The notes below the pieces were generated by a model. It ran no database searches, was not told the origin of the DNA, and was given only the letters and a program-made list of their open reading frames with translations. Positions 1 to 10,450 of a stretch of 64,000 bases of DNA are shown here, piece after piece. A program made the translations under genes and the position numbers. Each line of letters starts with the position of its first letter. Position 1 is the first letter of the stretch. This DNA comes from Symbiodinium natans (taxonomy: Eukaryota > Sar > Dinophyceae > Suessiales > Symbiodiniaceae). The stretch spans positions 189,520-253,519 of the forward strand of contig CAJNDS010002430.1 of assembly GCA_905221605.1 (NCBI GenBank), written 5' to 3'.

Positions 1-59
1 CCTGAAAGTGATCAAGCAGGACGTGTCACCTGATCGGAAAATCTTTTAAGTATGCGACA

Positions 60-990
60 ACATGGGACACGACAACTGCCAGTGAGTCTTTCTAGGATCT
101 AATTGGGTAAAGAATGTTTTCCTCGATGTGCTTGTTTCTTGTTGAGTTTCCTGAACCCGGCTTTAGATCTCCAATTAACATGTTGAAAAGGGTCGTCTTC
201 CCGGCTCCAGTAGGTCCTATCATTCCAATAGTCCCCTCGGGTAACGTTGATACTGAAGAGGGACGAGGACTTTATCTCCATATGCTTTACATAACTGACG
301 TCTTTCAATTGTATGCCGTGTCGATTTATCAAGACTGTCAGCCTTTAACCTTGCCATTTTCAGAGTTTTGATTTGCTTTCTCTTCCGCTGTGCGGGAATT
401 CCCTTGTGGACCATTCCGTGTCTCGATAATCTTTGCTAAAATTCAACTGAGATTTGGTCTCCTCATCCATGATTTTTTCAGGCCACTCCTGAAACTTCAT
501 TCAAGCGTCTCACATTTCCTCGATCTAGCCACAAAGTTACTGACGTTGTGTTTGAGAGAAGGCCCGGTCGTGGTAAATACAAAAGAAAGCTTCCCCGATA
601 GCTATTCATCTTGGCTCCAACCATTCAAGAGTTGCCATGTCTGAATGGTTTGACGTCTCATCGAAATAACATATCTGGTTCTGCAACAAGAGCTTGGCCT
701 GTCCCCTGAAAGATTCCCAACTAGCCGGCCCTTTGGAATCCCGACTCCTTCAAGAATTTTTTCCGCCTGATAGTGGGTTGCCCCTTGTGTGACTCCACGT
801 GCTCGAATGCTGTGATATTGTGAGAAAACATGGGGTCTTGAGGCATACGAACTTATGTTCCCGTGTTGGACAAAACCCTCTCCATCGTCTGGCCCAACAG
901 TTCCAGCGATCACCTTCACTTATGTTGATTTATGGGAACCATTTTCGTGGGAGAATGGGAGCTGCCATAAAGGCCATTCTAACTTGATTT
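60..990 (-). pseudogene. Decayed ABC-F ATPase (Uup/EttA-like)
   Basis: ABC-F proteins are soluble ATPases with two nucleotide-binding domains that act on ribosomes. The minus strand carries family landmarks scattered over all three frames. A Walker A loop GPTGAGKTTLFNMLIGD lies at about 170-217. It is preceded by CKAYGDKVLV in another frame. The inter-domain linker (GIPAQRKRK, like the Uup stretch GIxARRxRN) is near 360-400. A signature/Walker B region near 600-690 reads ALVAEPDMLF in one frame and then DETSNH and MATLEWLE in another. Several frameshifts and stops separate these pieces, and none of the breaks looks like a clean intron. I infer a dead gene copy. The piece may continue past the left window edge. 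Confidence 0.6.
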
Positions 991-1453
991 AAACTTAGGC
1001 TGCCTGCATCATGTCAAACCCGAGTTCATCATCGCCTAGCAAGGGGGAGCTTTTTGAGTTAAATAGTTGGTCATGCCACCATCCATTCTAGAGATCCCAT
1101 CCCGAAGCTGACACGATTCCAAGCTAAATACGACGATTATTTTTGCCTTCTTTGGAAACATCTATGTTGGCTTGAAAGGCAACTGATTTGAACTCATCAA
1201 AAGAAGTTCCTGTCCCCAACACATTAACTCATTCCCATTTCTCATTCCCATGTTGATCGAGGAATCTTAAATCAGCAGCCACTCCTCGCCCATGCAAAAA
1301 CCCTTCTTCTGCAAGAAAGGTCTCATCAGGAGCATGTTCGCACATAGCCATTTCGCCTCAGAAGGCCTGAAACCATCTGGCATAGACTAGCTCACGAGCT
1401 AGCTTGGCTTTTGCAGCCTGCCGTGACATACCCAGAGGTCTGCGGCGAGGGGG
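991..1453. other. No recognisable gene
   Basis: This stretch has only short unconvincing open frames and no repeat structure that I could see. It separates the ABC-F relic from a GC-rich tandem repeat. Confidence 0.5.
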
Positions 1454-1474
1454 ATGGCGCAGGTCCGTCGCTTT

Positions 1475-1755
1475 GGGAGAGTTCTTCCGGGCCTTGGCCC
1501 CCTCCTCACCGATCTGGTTGCTCTGAAGGTTGATGCGGGTGACGGTGCGGTTCGTCCTGAGGATCTCGGCGAGGGCCTGGCGGCCAGGGGGGATCCGTCG
1601 GCCTGGGGGCGTTGGGGGAGAGCACTCCCGGGCCTTGGCCCCCTCGTCACCGAGCCGTTTTGCTGCGAGCTTCAGGTCGGTGATGCTGCTGTTCGCCTCG
1701 AAGGCCTTCTTTACGGCCTGACAAGGACACAGGGAGGCTGTGATCGAACTTGATT
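1475..1755 (+). repeat. Two tandem ~141-bp GC-rich units, in-frame
   Basis: Two diverged copies of a unit beginning with a GGGAGAG...CCGGGCCTTGGCCCCCTC core lie 141 bp apart, which is 47 codons. The plus frame (1454-1753) therefore reads two similar blocks, PGLGPLLTDLVALKVDAGDG and PGLGPLVTEPFCCELQVGD. This could be a fragment of a longer repeat protein or a non-coding minisatellite. No domain is recognised. Confidence 0.5.
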
Positions 1756-4347
1756 GTGCAAAAAAGGCCCCTGGAGTTTAAGGTCTTCTCGAGCGAAAAT
1801 GCGTTGACAGTCTGATGTAGTCGTGTGCCTAGTTTGGTCTCGTGATGTGTCGCCAGCATCTCTTTGCACGGTTTGTGAGTCTGGGATGGTCAAGGGCTTC
1901 AAGTTCATGCCTGTTCGCCTGATGGCTCGGTGTTTCAATCGGTACGGAGAAAACGTATTGCACTCAATCTCGCTTCAACAAAAGTCACGACTTGGTTTTC
2001 ACGCAGCATGCATTGCGCGCCGCTGCAGAATGCCTGCTATATACCTGCATAACAGCAGCACGACAGCCCCCCCAAATGCCCAGCAGACCCGGGGTGTTAG
2101 GGAAGCCACGAGCTCTGAGCAAGGGTTTCTGGAGCTCCTCCTAGAAAGAGCCATCCAAGCCATCCAACCCATCCAAAGTCCGAGGCCCCGGGGTGACTCC
2201 CTGAACTTCAAACTTCGGTGGGCCCCCGATCCCTCTGCAACCCATCAAGAAAGAAACAAAACATCCAACTCACGTCGTGCTCAGGTCAACAGCACTGTGG
2301 ATTTAGAGGCGGGCTGCGTTGCGCATCGTGCCTTGCGGAATTTTGCGGTGCATTATCACAACACAACGCTTAGCCGCAGCCGCCTGTGTCCCGCGAGCAG
2401 CCATCTCGCTCACGCCACCAGAACACCAACACCTGCGTGATACTTCTTATGGATTCGCAGGAGTTCAGTGAGCTTTGAGGTTGCGGGCGTACCAGAAACA
2501 TCCTCAGTAAACACGCCTCCAACTGCACGCGGGGGTTTGCCACGGCTCTACGTAATCTAACGTCTCAATTCATGGCCAGGGCTGGGTTCAGGAGACCTCT
2601 CAAGGCTAAACTGGCTGCTGCGATTTGTAAGTACTAACATCTACTTCAGCAGAGGCTCTTCAAAAAAAGACGGGGAATTGCTACCGCTGTCTTGCTCAGA
2701 TGCTTCATCCTGAATGTCCCTGAAACTGCAGCCCTCATCACCGGCTCCAAAAGCTTTGCTTAGCAGCTCCGAGCAGTCAAACACCTCCCGCCTCCAGCAG
2801 CTGCCACAGGGATCAGCCGAGGCAGGGTAGCATCCAAGAGGAGTTGACCAGTTTTGTCAACTTCGTGGCCGTGCGCATGTACTGGTATTACGTTGCGTTG
2901 GTGGAGCTGCGGAGCGAAGCTGGACTGTAACGCGGTTTCGGGCTCGCGAGTGAGATCGGTCGAAGCTCAAATCCGCAGTGCGCATTCAAAGCTGCCAATG
3001 TAACGTGATGATTTGCATCTCTTCTGTCACTGAGTTAAGCCGCACAGTACTGCAGGTGCGCAGGAAGTCGAGGCTGCAACATCCACATTCATGAATATGT
3101 GACGGTCTCAAGGGTACGAAATGTGCAGAAAGCACAGCTTGCCATTGCCCCCAACTTGTGAAAGCCAGAGCATGCAGCTCTGGTAGTCGCACAGTCCCTA
3201 AACATATTGGACCCGGACAACAAACGCACAACAGGGATGCCTTTGCCACAGCTGTAATGACTCACATGAGTTTTAGCGCTTGTCGAAGAGCCCTGGGCTG
3301 CGAGGGCCTGTAGCCGAAGGCTATACATGTGGCCAAGATGTGCAGGCACATTTTCTCAAAGCCCTTGCGAGAACCATGCTTATCTGACTGCAACACATAG
3401 AAGCGCACGCACGCAGCGGTCTTTCTTGCCATTCCATTCGCTCGATGCCTCTGCACCACTCCGCTCACGCAACTTAAGGTGTGAAAGCCTTGGGGATGCT
3501 ATCGGCGGGTTGGAAGATGCCCGGACTCACGTGAGGGCTGCTTAAAATTTCAAGCCCTGCATATCCTTCAACCCTCAAACCCTCGAGTTCAGATCCCTCA
3601 CTGTAACGTGATGCACTCTGGTAGCTCAAAGCATCCCTCAAGAAGCTCCTGAAGCTCAGAACCCCGTGAGCCCCACACAAAAACTGATGCCCTAAACTCC
3701 CCAAGGCTCAGAGGCGCAGCGTCGCAGGACGCATCCAGCCGGCGGACGAGGTCCGCATGGTCGCGCCGCTCGGAACACGCATGGCAGCACAGGAGGAAGA
3801 GCTGATGTTCGCGGATGCAGGTGCGGATGCGTATCTCAATGGCACTGAACCTCCTCATGAAGATTCTGGACTTGCCACATTCAACCTATCGAAAGACAGA
3901 TATGGAGGGCGGTCGATGAAGTGGTCGTGCTACAGGCAGCAGTCTACCACTTCTTATGTAGACACATTTGCGCGAGCTCGTTGTCAATTCATTCTGCCAG
4001 GCAAGGCCAAGGTCTTCTTGGCTTTGACACAGGCCAATTCGGCGACGGCATGTTCTAGAAACAGGCCGAAGATGGGCAACCTGCGCGCCCGAATGAACGA
4101 GGAGACTTTCGCGAAGATGCTCTTGGTGGAAAGGATCGCGACCGTAGACACCACTTTTCTAGAGATCTGCTACCAACTCCTCGTGCTGAAACAGCGCAGG
4201 AACACATGGGACTGACGTGGCCTTTGGCCTTGCTGTCACGTCTTTGTGCTGCCTTCAGCAGCGACAACAGCCAAAATACAGCCACTCTCTAGTTAACGAA
4301 AAGTGGAACGCGCCACAAACAGGGAAATGATTCTCACGAGGTCGTCT
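1756..4347. other. Intergenic, no gene supported
   Basis: Several medium open frames exist: 205 codons at 1823-2440 (+), 152 codons at 3757-4215 (+) and 86 codons at 3598-3858 (-). None shows a domain, a repeated motif or a codon pattern that sets it apart from shadow frames. The 3598-3858 minus frame reads smoothly and could be an orphan exon. I cannot support any as a gene. Confidence 0.4.
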
Positions 4348-4800
4348 TTAGACGTCCTGCGTGCGTGCAGATTTCTGCTGCACCACGGAGCTGCCCGCCG
4401 CAGCCGCACTGACCTTCTGGAGGTACGCGTGCTCCGTGCTCATCACAATCCGCTGCAGAATCCGTGGCAGCCTGGCCAGAGGGGGGCCACACAAGGCACG
4501 CTTCACAATCAGCCGAGTCACTTACAGTACTAGTATGTACTAGTTCAGCTGTTTCACAGAGGGGGTGTCTTGTATGGTGATTCGGCCTTTTGGGAAGTGG
4601 GCCCTTGGACTTCCAGTCCAGGCATCTGCACTTCAGCTCCTCCACTGCTGCGATGGCCGCATTGAGCCGGGCTGTCCAGGAGAAGTGCTTCCGACATGCC
4701 TGGAGCGCCACCTCCACTGCTACCAGAACTGCAGTCCAGAAGGGGTACCTGCAGCTTCCAGCTTCGAGGGAAGCCAACTTGACTGAATGCTTTGCGGAGG
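4348..4800 (-). CDS. Probable last exon(s) of the LSDAT-SLATT gene
   Basis: Downstream of the membrane exon on the same strand, a helical stretch reads YPFWTAVLVAVEVALQACRK, then W-x8-AAVEELK-x6-W. Such regularly spaced Trp and Leu residues are typical of the cytoplasmic helices after a SLATT/DUF4231 hairpin. After a likely intron ending in CTCTGGCCAG near 4,450, the minus strand reads LPRILQRIVMSTEHAYLQKV and stops at 4350-4348. Joining these pieces to the 5.3-6.4 kb exon is inference from strand, order and composition. Exact splice sites were not fixed. Confidence 0.4.
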
Positions 4801-5348
4801 CCAGGTTAGGGTTTGAGCCTTGGGCTACTGGTAGCTGCTTTTACCGTTTGCAGGGATGGGCCGAGTACACCTTCTAGCGCTGAGGGATGCGGATAAGAAC
4901 TTCAACACTTCAACTTCGGAGACCTGATTGGGCCTTTCAACGCGCTTTCGAGGGAACTGGTTGCCCCAGCTGTTCTTCTTTCATTCCCCGCCCCCCAGGG
5001 TCTTCTGCTGCAAGCTGGACAACTGATCTTTATAACTGCAAGATCTGCTTCTGGGAATCTGATGAGACCTTCGCATGTTAGAGTTTAGAAGTTTAGGGTC
5101 TGCCAGGAAATTCTTCCCCTAGGGTTCGGTCTTGAGTCTTGCAGTGTATTGTTTGAGGGGTTTGGGAGAATGGCATCTGAAACGAGCAAGCCAAAAACCC
5201 TGAGACCTAAAACTCTGTCACCGAGGACGTGGTGCCCGAAAGTGGCCAGGGTTGTAGCAGTGACACCTCCAGTGATGTTGAGGAAGTCCATCATTTTGAC
5301 GACGAAGGTCAAATTTGCCACATCCTCCTGCGAGTTTTCGATTCAGGG

Positions 5349-6392
5349 CTAGGGGCTGGGGGATTTCGGGTTTGGGGTCCCAACAGGTAGGGCTTGGGGC
5401 TGGGGTTCATCAAACCATGCAGTCTGAGCGGCCTCCATTTCTTGAAGACATGGCTCTAAGCGAAGCTTCACATAGTCATCGACAGAGAGGCACTCGCTTC
5501 GTCTCTCTGTGTGCTCAGCGGAATCTCTCGCCTTAGCTTCTGGGACCTTTCCAAGGCCAAAACACCACGTTGCACCGGTCTCCGTGTCCGGCTTGGCTTT
5601 GGGCTTCATGGAAGAATCCTGCTTCGCAGGCCGGGACTTCTCTGCACTCTGCCTCCTCTTCTTCTCCGAGTCCTCGGACTGCGCTGGTTGGATCCGACTC
5701 TGAGACGGTCGAGCCCGTTGCGACTCGATGTCTGAATCTGGGCAGAGGCAGCAACAGCCCCGCCAGAGTCGCCTCACATGCTTCCTCAGAAAAGGCGGGG
5801 TGCTGAAGTGCTGTCCAGGAAGGCCCAGTGAACCCACTCCACGCACGATCTCTTCGCACCGCTGCACAAACAGATGGCGCGCATGAGCCTCCGGGTTCCC
5901 TTGTGGTGGCGTCACCTCATCCAGCAAGTCCTCGTCGTGCAGTCGGCCTCTCAGCCTGTAGATTCCCACATGCGCGCGGAACTGAAAGATGTGAGACTTC
6001 AGTTGCGCCGCTGCTCCTGCAAGTCTTCCCCACCTTTGGAACCACTCGAAGCGCAGCGTCATAGCCGTCAGAAGCGAGCCAAGTCCAGCAAGCACCGGCA
6101 ACAGCCATGGGACAACTATGGGCGGAAGCGTGTACAGGATCTCTCCGCTCAAGATCTCCTGAACTTCTGAATCTGTAACATTCCGCAGCTGGGCGACGAG
6201 ACTTTGCGCCAGCTGGCTCTGCTTGTCGTTTTGCGTTGTCATCAGAGCCACTATCTGGGAAGCCAGCGTCAGAAGAACCAAGAGCCTAATCTTTGGCAAC
6301 ACAGCATCGAGGAGGGAGGGGGTCCATGCAACAGCTGCAACAGCGGCAACTGAGTGGCAACTGGGGCTGTGACAGGGCCAAGCGATCGGCAT
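5349..6392 (-). CDS. SLATT-like 2-TM membrane exon
   Basis: This open frame of up to 347 codons has two hydrophobic helices: one around IRLLVLLTLASQIVAL, and one around LPPIVVPWLLPVLAGLGSLL. A basic/aromatic segment with RFEWFQRW and FQFRAHVGIYR follows. Two close TM helices followed by a conserved W...Y cytoplasmic region are the hallmark of SLATT/DUF4231 domains. In bacteria these are membrane effectors paired with SLOG nucleotide sensors. The C-terminal half is charged and low-complexity, with a Cys cluster (CCCLCPDSD). The frame starts inside an intron, so the true 5' border is probably near 6,340-6,370. Placed right after LSDAT exons on the same strand, it is probably the membrane part of one protein. 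Confidence 0.55.
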   Translation of the reverse strand: MPIAWPCHSPSCHSVAAVAAVAWTPSLLDAVLPKIRLLVLLTLASQIVALMTTQNDKQSQLAQSLVAQLRNVTDSEVQEILSGEILYTLPPIVVPWLLPVLAGLGSLLTAMTLRFEWFQRWGRLAGAAAQLKSHIFQFRAHVGIYRLRGRLHDEDLLDEVTPPQGNPEAHARHLFVQRCEEIVRGVGSLGLPGQHFSTPPFLRKHVRRLWRGCCCLCPDSDIESQRARPSQSRIQPAQSEDSEKKRRQSAEKSRPAKQDSSMKPKAKPDTETGATWCFGLGKVPEAKARDSAEHTERRSECLSVDDYVKLRLEPCLQEMEAAQTAWFDEPQPQALPVGTPNPKSPSP

Positions 6393-6686
6393 ACCACTTC
6401 TGAGATTTGGCCAGGGCTGTCAGGTGGTCGTGATCCGACCAAGCCTCTACAGGGACTTACAGGTCCTGAGGGACTTACAGGTCCTGAGTACACAAAGGTT
6501 CCTACATGGCAAAAGGAGCTGCCAAAGCTACTCGTGATATTCACCACACCTGGTCCACCGTTTCTTGGTCAACCGTCTCCTCCAGCTCGTTGCTAGGAAG
6601 GAACATCGCATTGCCTGCTGAGCTCACACAGGTGAATTCCGCTGTCGACGCCCTGACCCTAGAGCTTGAAGGCAACGCTCTTGCAC

Positions 6687-6743
6687 AGAGAGAGAGACAG
6701 AGAGAGAGACAGAGAGAGAAGAAGAAGAAGAAGAAGAAGAAGC

Positions 6744-6778
<35 letters not shown>
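6687..6778. repeat. Compound microsatellite in intron
   Basis: Runs of GAGAGAGACA, then GAA, then GAT repeats stand back to back. They lie between the LSDAT exon and the SLATT-like exon, so they are probably intronic. The open frames across them encode homopolymer-like peptides and are not credible genes. Confidence 0.85.
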
Positions 6779-6828
6779 TCAAAGAAAATTCAAAGGGGCA
6801 CCTTGAAATACTTTCATTGAACCTCGGC

Positions 6829-7395
6829 CTATGCACATCGCGACGTCATCCTGCATGCGATATCTGTTGGCGCTGTCCAACGGGCTGAGCACGACACAAC
6901 GCTGCACGATTTGATGCCACCGGTCTGTATAAAGCTTCGCAAGTTGTCCCAAATCACCTGGTGTCCACGTGTCCGTGTCCGTACTGGCACTCAGTTTCTG
7001 CAACTCGATTTCCAGTTGTTCTCGGAAATCCGAGGGCAGAGGCTTCTCAGTAGGGCACTTTCTGGCGAGCACATCAGACCTGAGTTGCCTGTTCACGTCT
7101 GATGGCCGGCGCCCGTTCCTGCGAAGGTTTCCGGGCTTGCCTGTGGCGACATCGCTCTGGCATTCAAGGTGATCTGGCCAGGCCAGGCGAAGTGCCGTTT
7201 CGTGGATGTGGGCGAATCTCTGGCAAACTCGCCCCGTGTCCGCCAGCACGATGAGCGGGGTCCCCTTACGGATCATGTCCAGGATGGAATTCAGTGTTCC
7301 ACGCCCTCCGCCTATGACGATGGAGCCGATGATGGCCTGCGAGCCAAAGTCCAACTCCCAAAACTGCGGGGACTCGGTCAGGATATAGTGTGTGC
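6829..7395 (-). CDS. LSDAT/SLOG (TRPM-like) exon
   Basis: The minus strand reads ESPQFWELDFGSQAIIGSI, then IGGGRGTLNSILDMIRKGTP and LIVLADTGRV. This matches the second half of the TRPM N-terminal LSDAT domain, a Rossmann-like SLOG fold that binds nucleotide ligands: a Gly-rich loop, the KGTP segment, and a strand ending in a GR pair. The exon start after CCCTAG at 7396 keeps the frame with the upstream exon. A possible end is ATAG|GC at 6829, and the frame itself stays open to 6779. The tail (residues about 70-190) is charged and unassigned. It sits between the first LSDAT exon and the membrane exon. Confidence 0.65.
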
Positions 7396-7504
7396 CTAGG
7401 GAGGCAAGGGGAAAAGGCAGCTGACAGAGGCGGTGGCATCAACATGCAGGGGCAGCCAAAACAAAAGAGCTAAGCTGTGCGATGTAGGGTAGGGGAGTTC
7501 AGGC
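7396..7504 (-). other. Probable GC-AG intron
   Basis: The upstream exon would end ...GGGGAG at 7505 and the intron would begin GCCTGAAC. It would end CCCTAG at 7396. Splicing here fuses WLFRG to GTHYILTESPQF in frame, which reads as a normal LSDAT segment. GC donors are common in dinoflagellates. No transcript evidence is available. Confidence 0.5.
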
Positions 7505-7864
7505 CTCCCCGAAACAGCCACTGCGTCCAGCTAACTGTTTCAGCTCCCGCGCTGTTCTTAGAAGTGGCTTCCCAACCCTTTTTCAAGCCATCCTCATCCC
7601 AGAAGGCAGTTCTCAGATGCACATGAGGCGGACATTGCTCGCCCAGTCCGCAGCAGTTCTTCTCGAGGTCCGCAGTCATGGCTTGGCCCTCCCTCAGAGC
7701 AGCCTCGACTTTTGATTGGACCTCAGGATTCGAGTCCATTCCCGGAATCTTGGCATAGAACTTCGTGCTGGTGTACCGATCGCGCTTCGGCGCATCGATC
7801 ACGATGATGATCGGTTGCTTCTCGAGAGTCTTGGACACCTCCTCAAGCAGCACATGCCCACCAT
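7505..7864 (-). CDS. LSDAT/SLOG (TRPM-like) upstream exon
   Basis: The exon starts after a TGCAG acceptor at 7865 and reads GGHVLLEEVSKTLEKQPI, then IVIDAPKRDRYTSTKFYA. A charged helix and the end WTQWLFRG follow. Hydrophobic strand, then D/A-P-K-R: this layout agrees with the middle part of the LSDAT sensor fold, where the ligand pocket is assembled. It is followed in frame by the IGGGRGT exon. No stop interrupts the predicted exon. Confidence 0.55.
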
Positions 7865-7929
7865 CTGCACCTCCTCAGGTCAAACGCTGCTGCTTCAGGC
7901 TTTGGGATGCTCCGGGCTGCCGAACTAAC

Positions 7930-8960
7930 TAGGTCTTTGCCCCAAACTTGCTTTTGACCTTGGCGTAATCTCTGAGTGTGAGGGCAACGCACATTGGCTT
8001 GCCAAGAATTCTGCCAACTGCGTTAGGCCCTCGGGCTTGAGAGCTTGGGGTCCACGAATGAAGGTTGTTGGTTGCTAGCTTCGGGTGTTCCACCAGGCCA
8101 GGTTCAACTTTCCACGCCGGCACCTCATGGTGAGCTCTACGCTCCGGGCTCAATGTTCCTTGGGCCAATCAAACCCTAGGCTCTCAACATCCAGCCCCAA
8201 GCCCAGAGCGCCTGCGACTAGCAGCCAGCAGTTTGCCTCAACTGCTGTCGAGATGATGGACCGTAGCCTGGGGGGGTTCGGCTGTGGTTTCATGAGGTTG
8301 GGAGCTTCTTGGATTTTTGGCTTAAGGTTTTGCTTGGGAAATCACACTTCAACAAAAAACAAAAGCCTTACACTTCCAAACTTGTGAACCATGCTTTGGG
8401 TTGAGGCTTGGGCTGTGTCGTCTGCTCCAATACGTTCGGCAACTGAGTGTCCCACATTTGCTCTAGCTCGGCATAAAGAATGTCGTTAAGTCCGCGCAGC
8501 GCCCCTGCGCTGATACTTGAACTTTGTGAGGTCGAGCTTTGGGTTAACATAGTCCGCAATTCCGCACGGCAGATTGCAAAACCCTCTTCAGCAGTCCGCG
8601 CAGGACCCTTAGTCCCTTCTCGGCAATACTTGTTCAGCTCTTCTGCCAGCTGAAGTATTCGCGCACCAGGACCAGGGTCCTCCATCTCGCTCAGGACATC
8701 CTGTCCCGCATTGTGATGACTCAACTGTTCCTTGCACACTACCGTGTTGGAAGCCCTGTCAGTTGTCCAGAGCGGCAAGTAGGGTTTGTGGGTAGCGGGA
8801 AGTTTCTTGGCATCCAGCCCGATATAGCCCGCTCCACCAATCACCACCCTAAGCCTAATCACGCGAACCGTAGTCAGGTTGGGGCTCCCACAAACGGAAC
8901 CAAATGGAAGCGCGATCACACTATCGACACAAGAATAGCGGGGGTTCAAGGCATGATCTT
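7930..8960 (-). other. LSDAT gene interior, exon structure unresolved
   Basis: The minus frame 8368-9027 is open for 219 codons and includes EMEDPGPGARILQLAEELNK and GALRGLNDILYAELEQMWD, which read like real helices. They do not match the expected LSDAT segment (the strand-loop with TGG). A second open stretch at 7929-8168 ends ALTLRDYAKVKSKFG. Either may be an exon, or the LSDAT core may be partly lost. I cannot decide. Confidence 0.3.
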
Positions 8961-9190
8961 GTGCTGCATGACGACTTTTCCTTGTGCAGCCAAGCATCGA
9001 CACTGATAAGGTGTTTGGGATGCGCATAGCCAGACTGTATCCCCAGAATCATGCTAGGCGGTTCCAGGTGCCACGTTTGCCGTGCTTTCTCCATGATCAG
9101 TTGGGAGTTCTCTCGCAGACCGAGGTTTTGAGAGACCCACATGTAGTGCTGCCGACGCCCATCATTGATGCTGAAGGTGCCATGCCTCAA
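8961..9190 (-). CDS. First recognisable LSDAT exon (TRPM-like N-terminus)
   Basis: The minus strand reads WVSQNLGLRENSQLIMEKA, then RQTWHLEPPSMILGIQSG and AHPKHLISVDAWLHKEK. In TRPM channels the LSDAT domain opens with W-x-L-x-x-P followed by a hydrophobic strand and a G-G/SG turn. WHLEPPSMILGIQSG fits that pattern closely. A preceding start codon or signal was not found, so more 5' exons are likely beyond 9,200. The 3' border is unknown because the frame runs on to a stop about 40 bp into unrelated sequence. Confidence 0.5.
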
Positions 9191-9829
9191 GGCACCGCCA
9201 GGCCTCAGGGACAGTTCTTGCCCAAGGCATCAGGCATTCGACTGAGTAAACATATACATGATACATACACGAAGCCGGGCTGCAGCGACTCGTGCTTCGC
9301 GGAAGCCTGGCAACGCTCTTGTCGGCAATATGCTCAAAACAAAAACAACGACTTGAACCTGAGCGCGAGCGCAGCACCAAGATGCACCCCAAAAGCCCTC
9401 ACATAGCCCACCTCCTTCGCGCGAGCTGTCTCGGCAGCCTCTTGTGCGCGTCTTTGCTCCTCCAAGTGATTCGAATGGAGAGGCAGATTCCTTGCTTCTG
9501 GTGTAAACTCTCGTGCATCTCGAGGCCTGCACTTTGGGGTTGATGAGCCAAACAACTGCTTGGAAATGGGGTGTCGCCCCGGAGGGCACGAGTCCCTCGT
9601 TGCCTTTCAACTAATCAAAAAAACTTCGCAGAAAAAACATCACAACTTTTAGAGAATCAAAAAACTAATGTGAAAGATCGCAAGAAAACTGTACTGCAGG
9701 TGCCCCAAGCCAAGGGTCAGCTTCAAAAAGGCATATTGCTGGCTTCCGCTGCAGATACTGTTGCTTGTAGCATGTCTGCCTATTGGAATCATATGGGGTT
9801 TGAAGAAACTGCTTTTGTCAGCATGAGGG

Positions 9830-10060
9830 TTTGGTGGGGCGCAGCCCCTCGCATTTGCAAACACAATGCAGTGCTGGCGTGATGGCTTTGAAACAAGTTC
9901 ATATGTTTTGAAGCAAGCTTGCACGCCTTAAAAATCAGGGCGGGGGGGGTGGGCACGCGGCCCCTCCCATTTGCAGACACAATGCTTGCAGGATGGGTTT
10001 CAAAAAGGTTCGTATGCCTCGAAGCAATTTTCATTCTAAACCCCTCCCCCCTATTTGTGG
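9830..10060. repeat. Two diverged copies of a GC-hairpin repeat
   Basis: Two ~110-bp units share GGGGCGCAGCCCCT or GGGCACGCGGCCCCT, then CATTTGCA-A/G-ACACAATGC, then ATATG or GTATGC followed by a GAAGCAA motif. The same motif order occurs at 51.2-51.5 kb inside a TIR element, which links the two loci. Confidence 0.55.
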
Positions 10061-10224
10061 ACCCCCGATCTGGCGGCAGAGTATCTAAACTTAGAAAGCT
10101 AAATACGTGACAGTGGAACCCTGAATTCTGAACCTCAATCCCTGAAAACCCGAGGGGAGTGAGAAGAAGCGGAAGCCTGAACCCATGGCACCCTCAAAGG
10201 TTCTGAAGCAAATACGTTTTGCTG

Positions 10225-10450
10225 ATTGATGACATTCATTCTTTATATATTTCTTCATGCATATCTGTATTTCTATATTTCTGTATTTATTTAGTTCTTT
10301 CGTCTCTTTCGTACAGTCTATCATCAGGTCTCTATTTTTCCCGTCCTTTTTTTCTTAGTTTATTGTTTGCTTATTTCTTTCGATTCTGCTTTATTTTCAC
10401 CCTTCTCTCTTTCTCTCTCTCTGCACTTAAGTTTGTTTTTGATGTTTTAA
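10225..10450. repeat. Pyrimidine-rich low-complexity tract
   Basis: T/C-rich DNA (TTTCT, TATTT and CTCTCT runs). A second CTCTCT run is at 10,605-10,650. No gene is supported between 9.2 and 11.7 kb. Confidence 0.6.

Noticed and set aside
1823-2440. 205-codon plus-strand ORF
   Set aside because: No motif, no repeat structure and no neighbouring support; composition is like surrounding shadow frames.
3757-4215. 152-codon plus-strand ORF as a gene
   Set aside because: It reads smoothly but has no domain, and the opposite strand at 3598-3858 is equally plausible. Neither can be supported.
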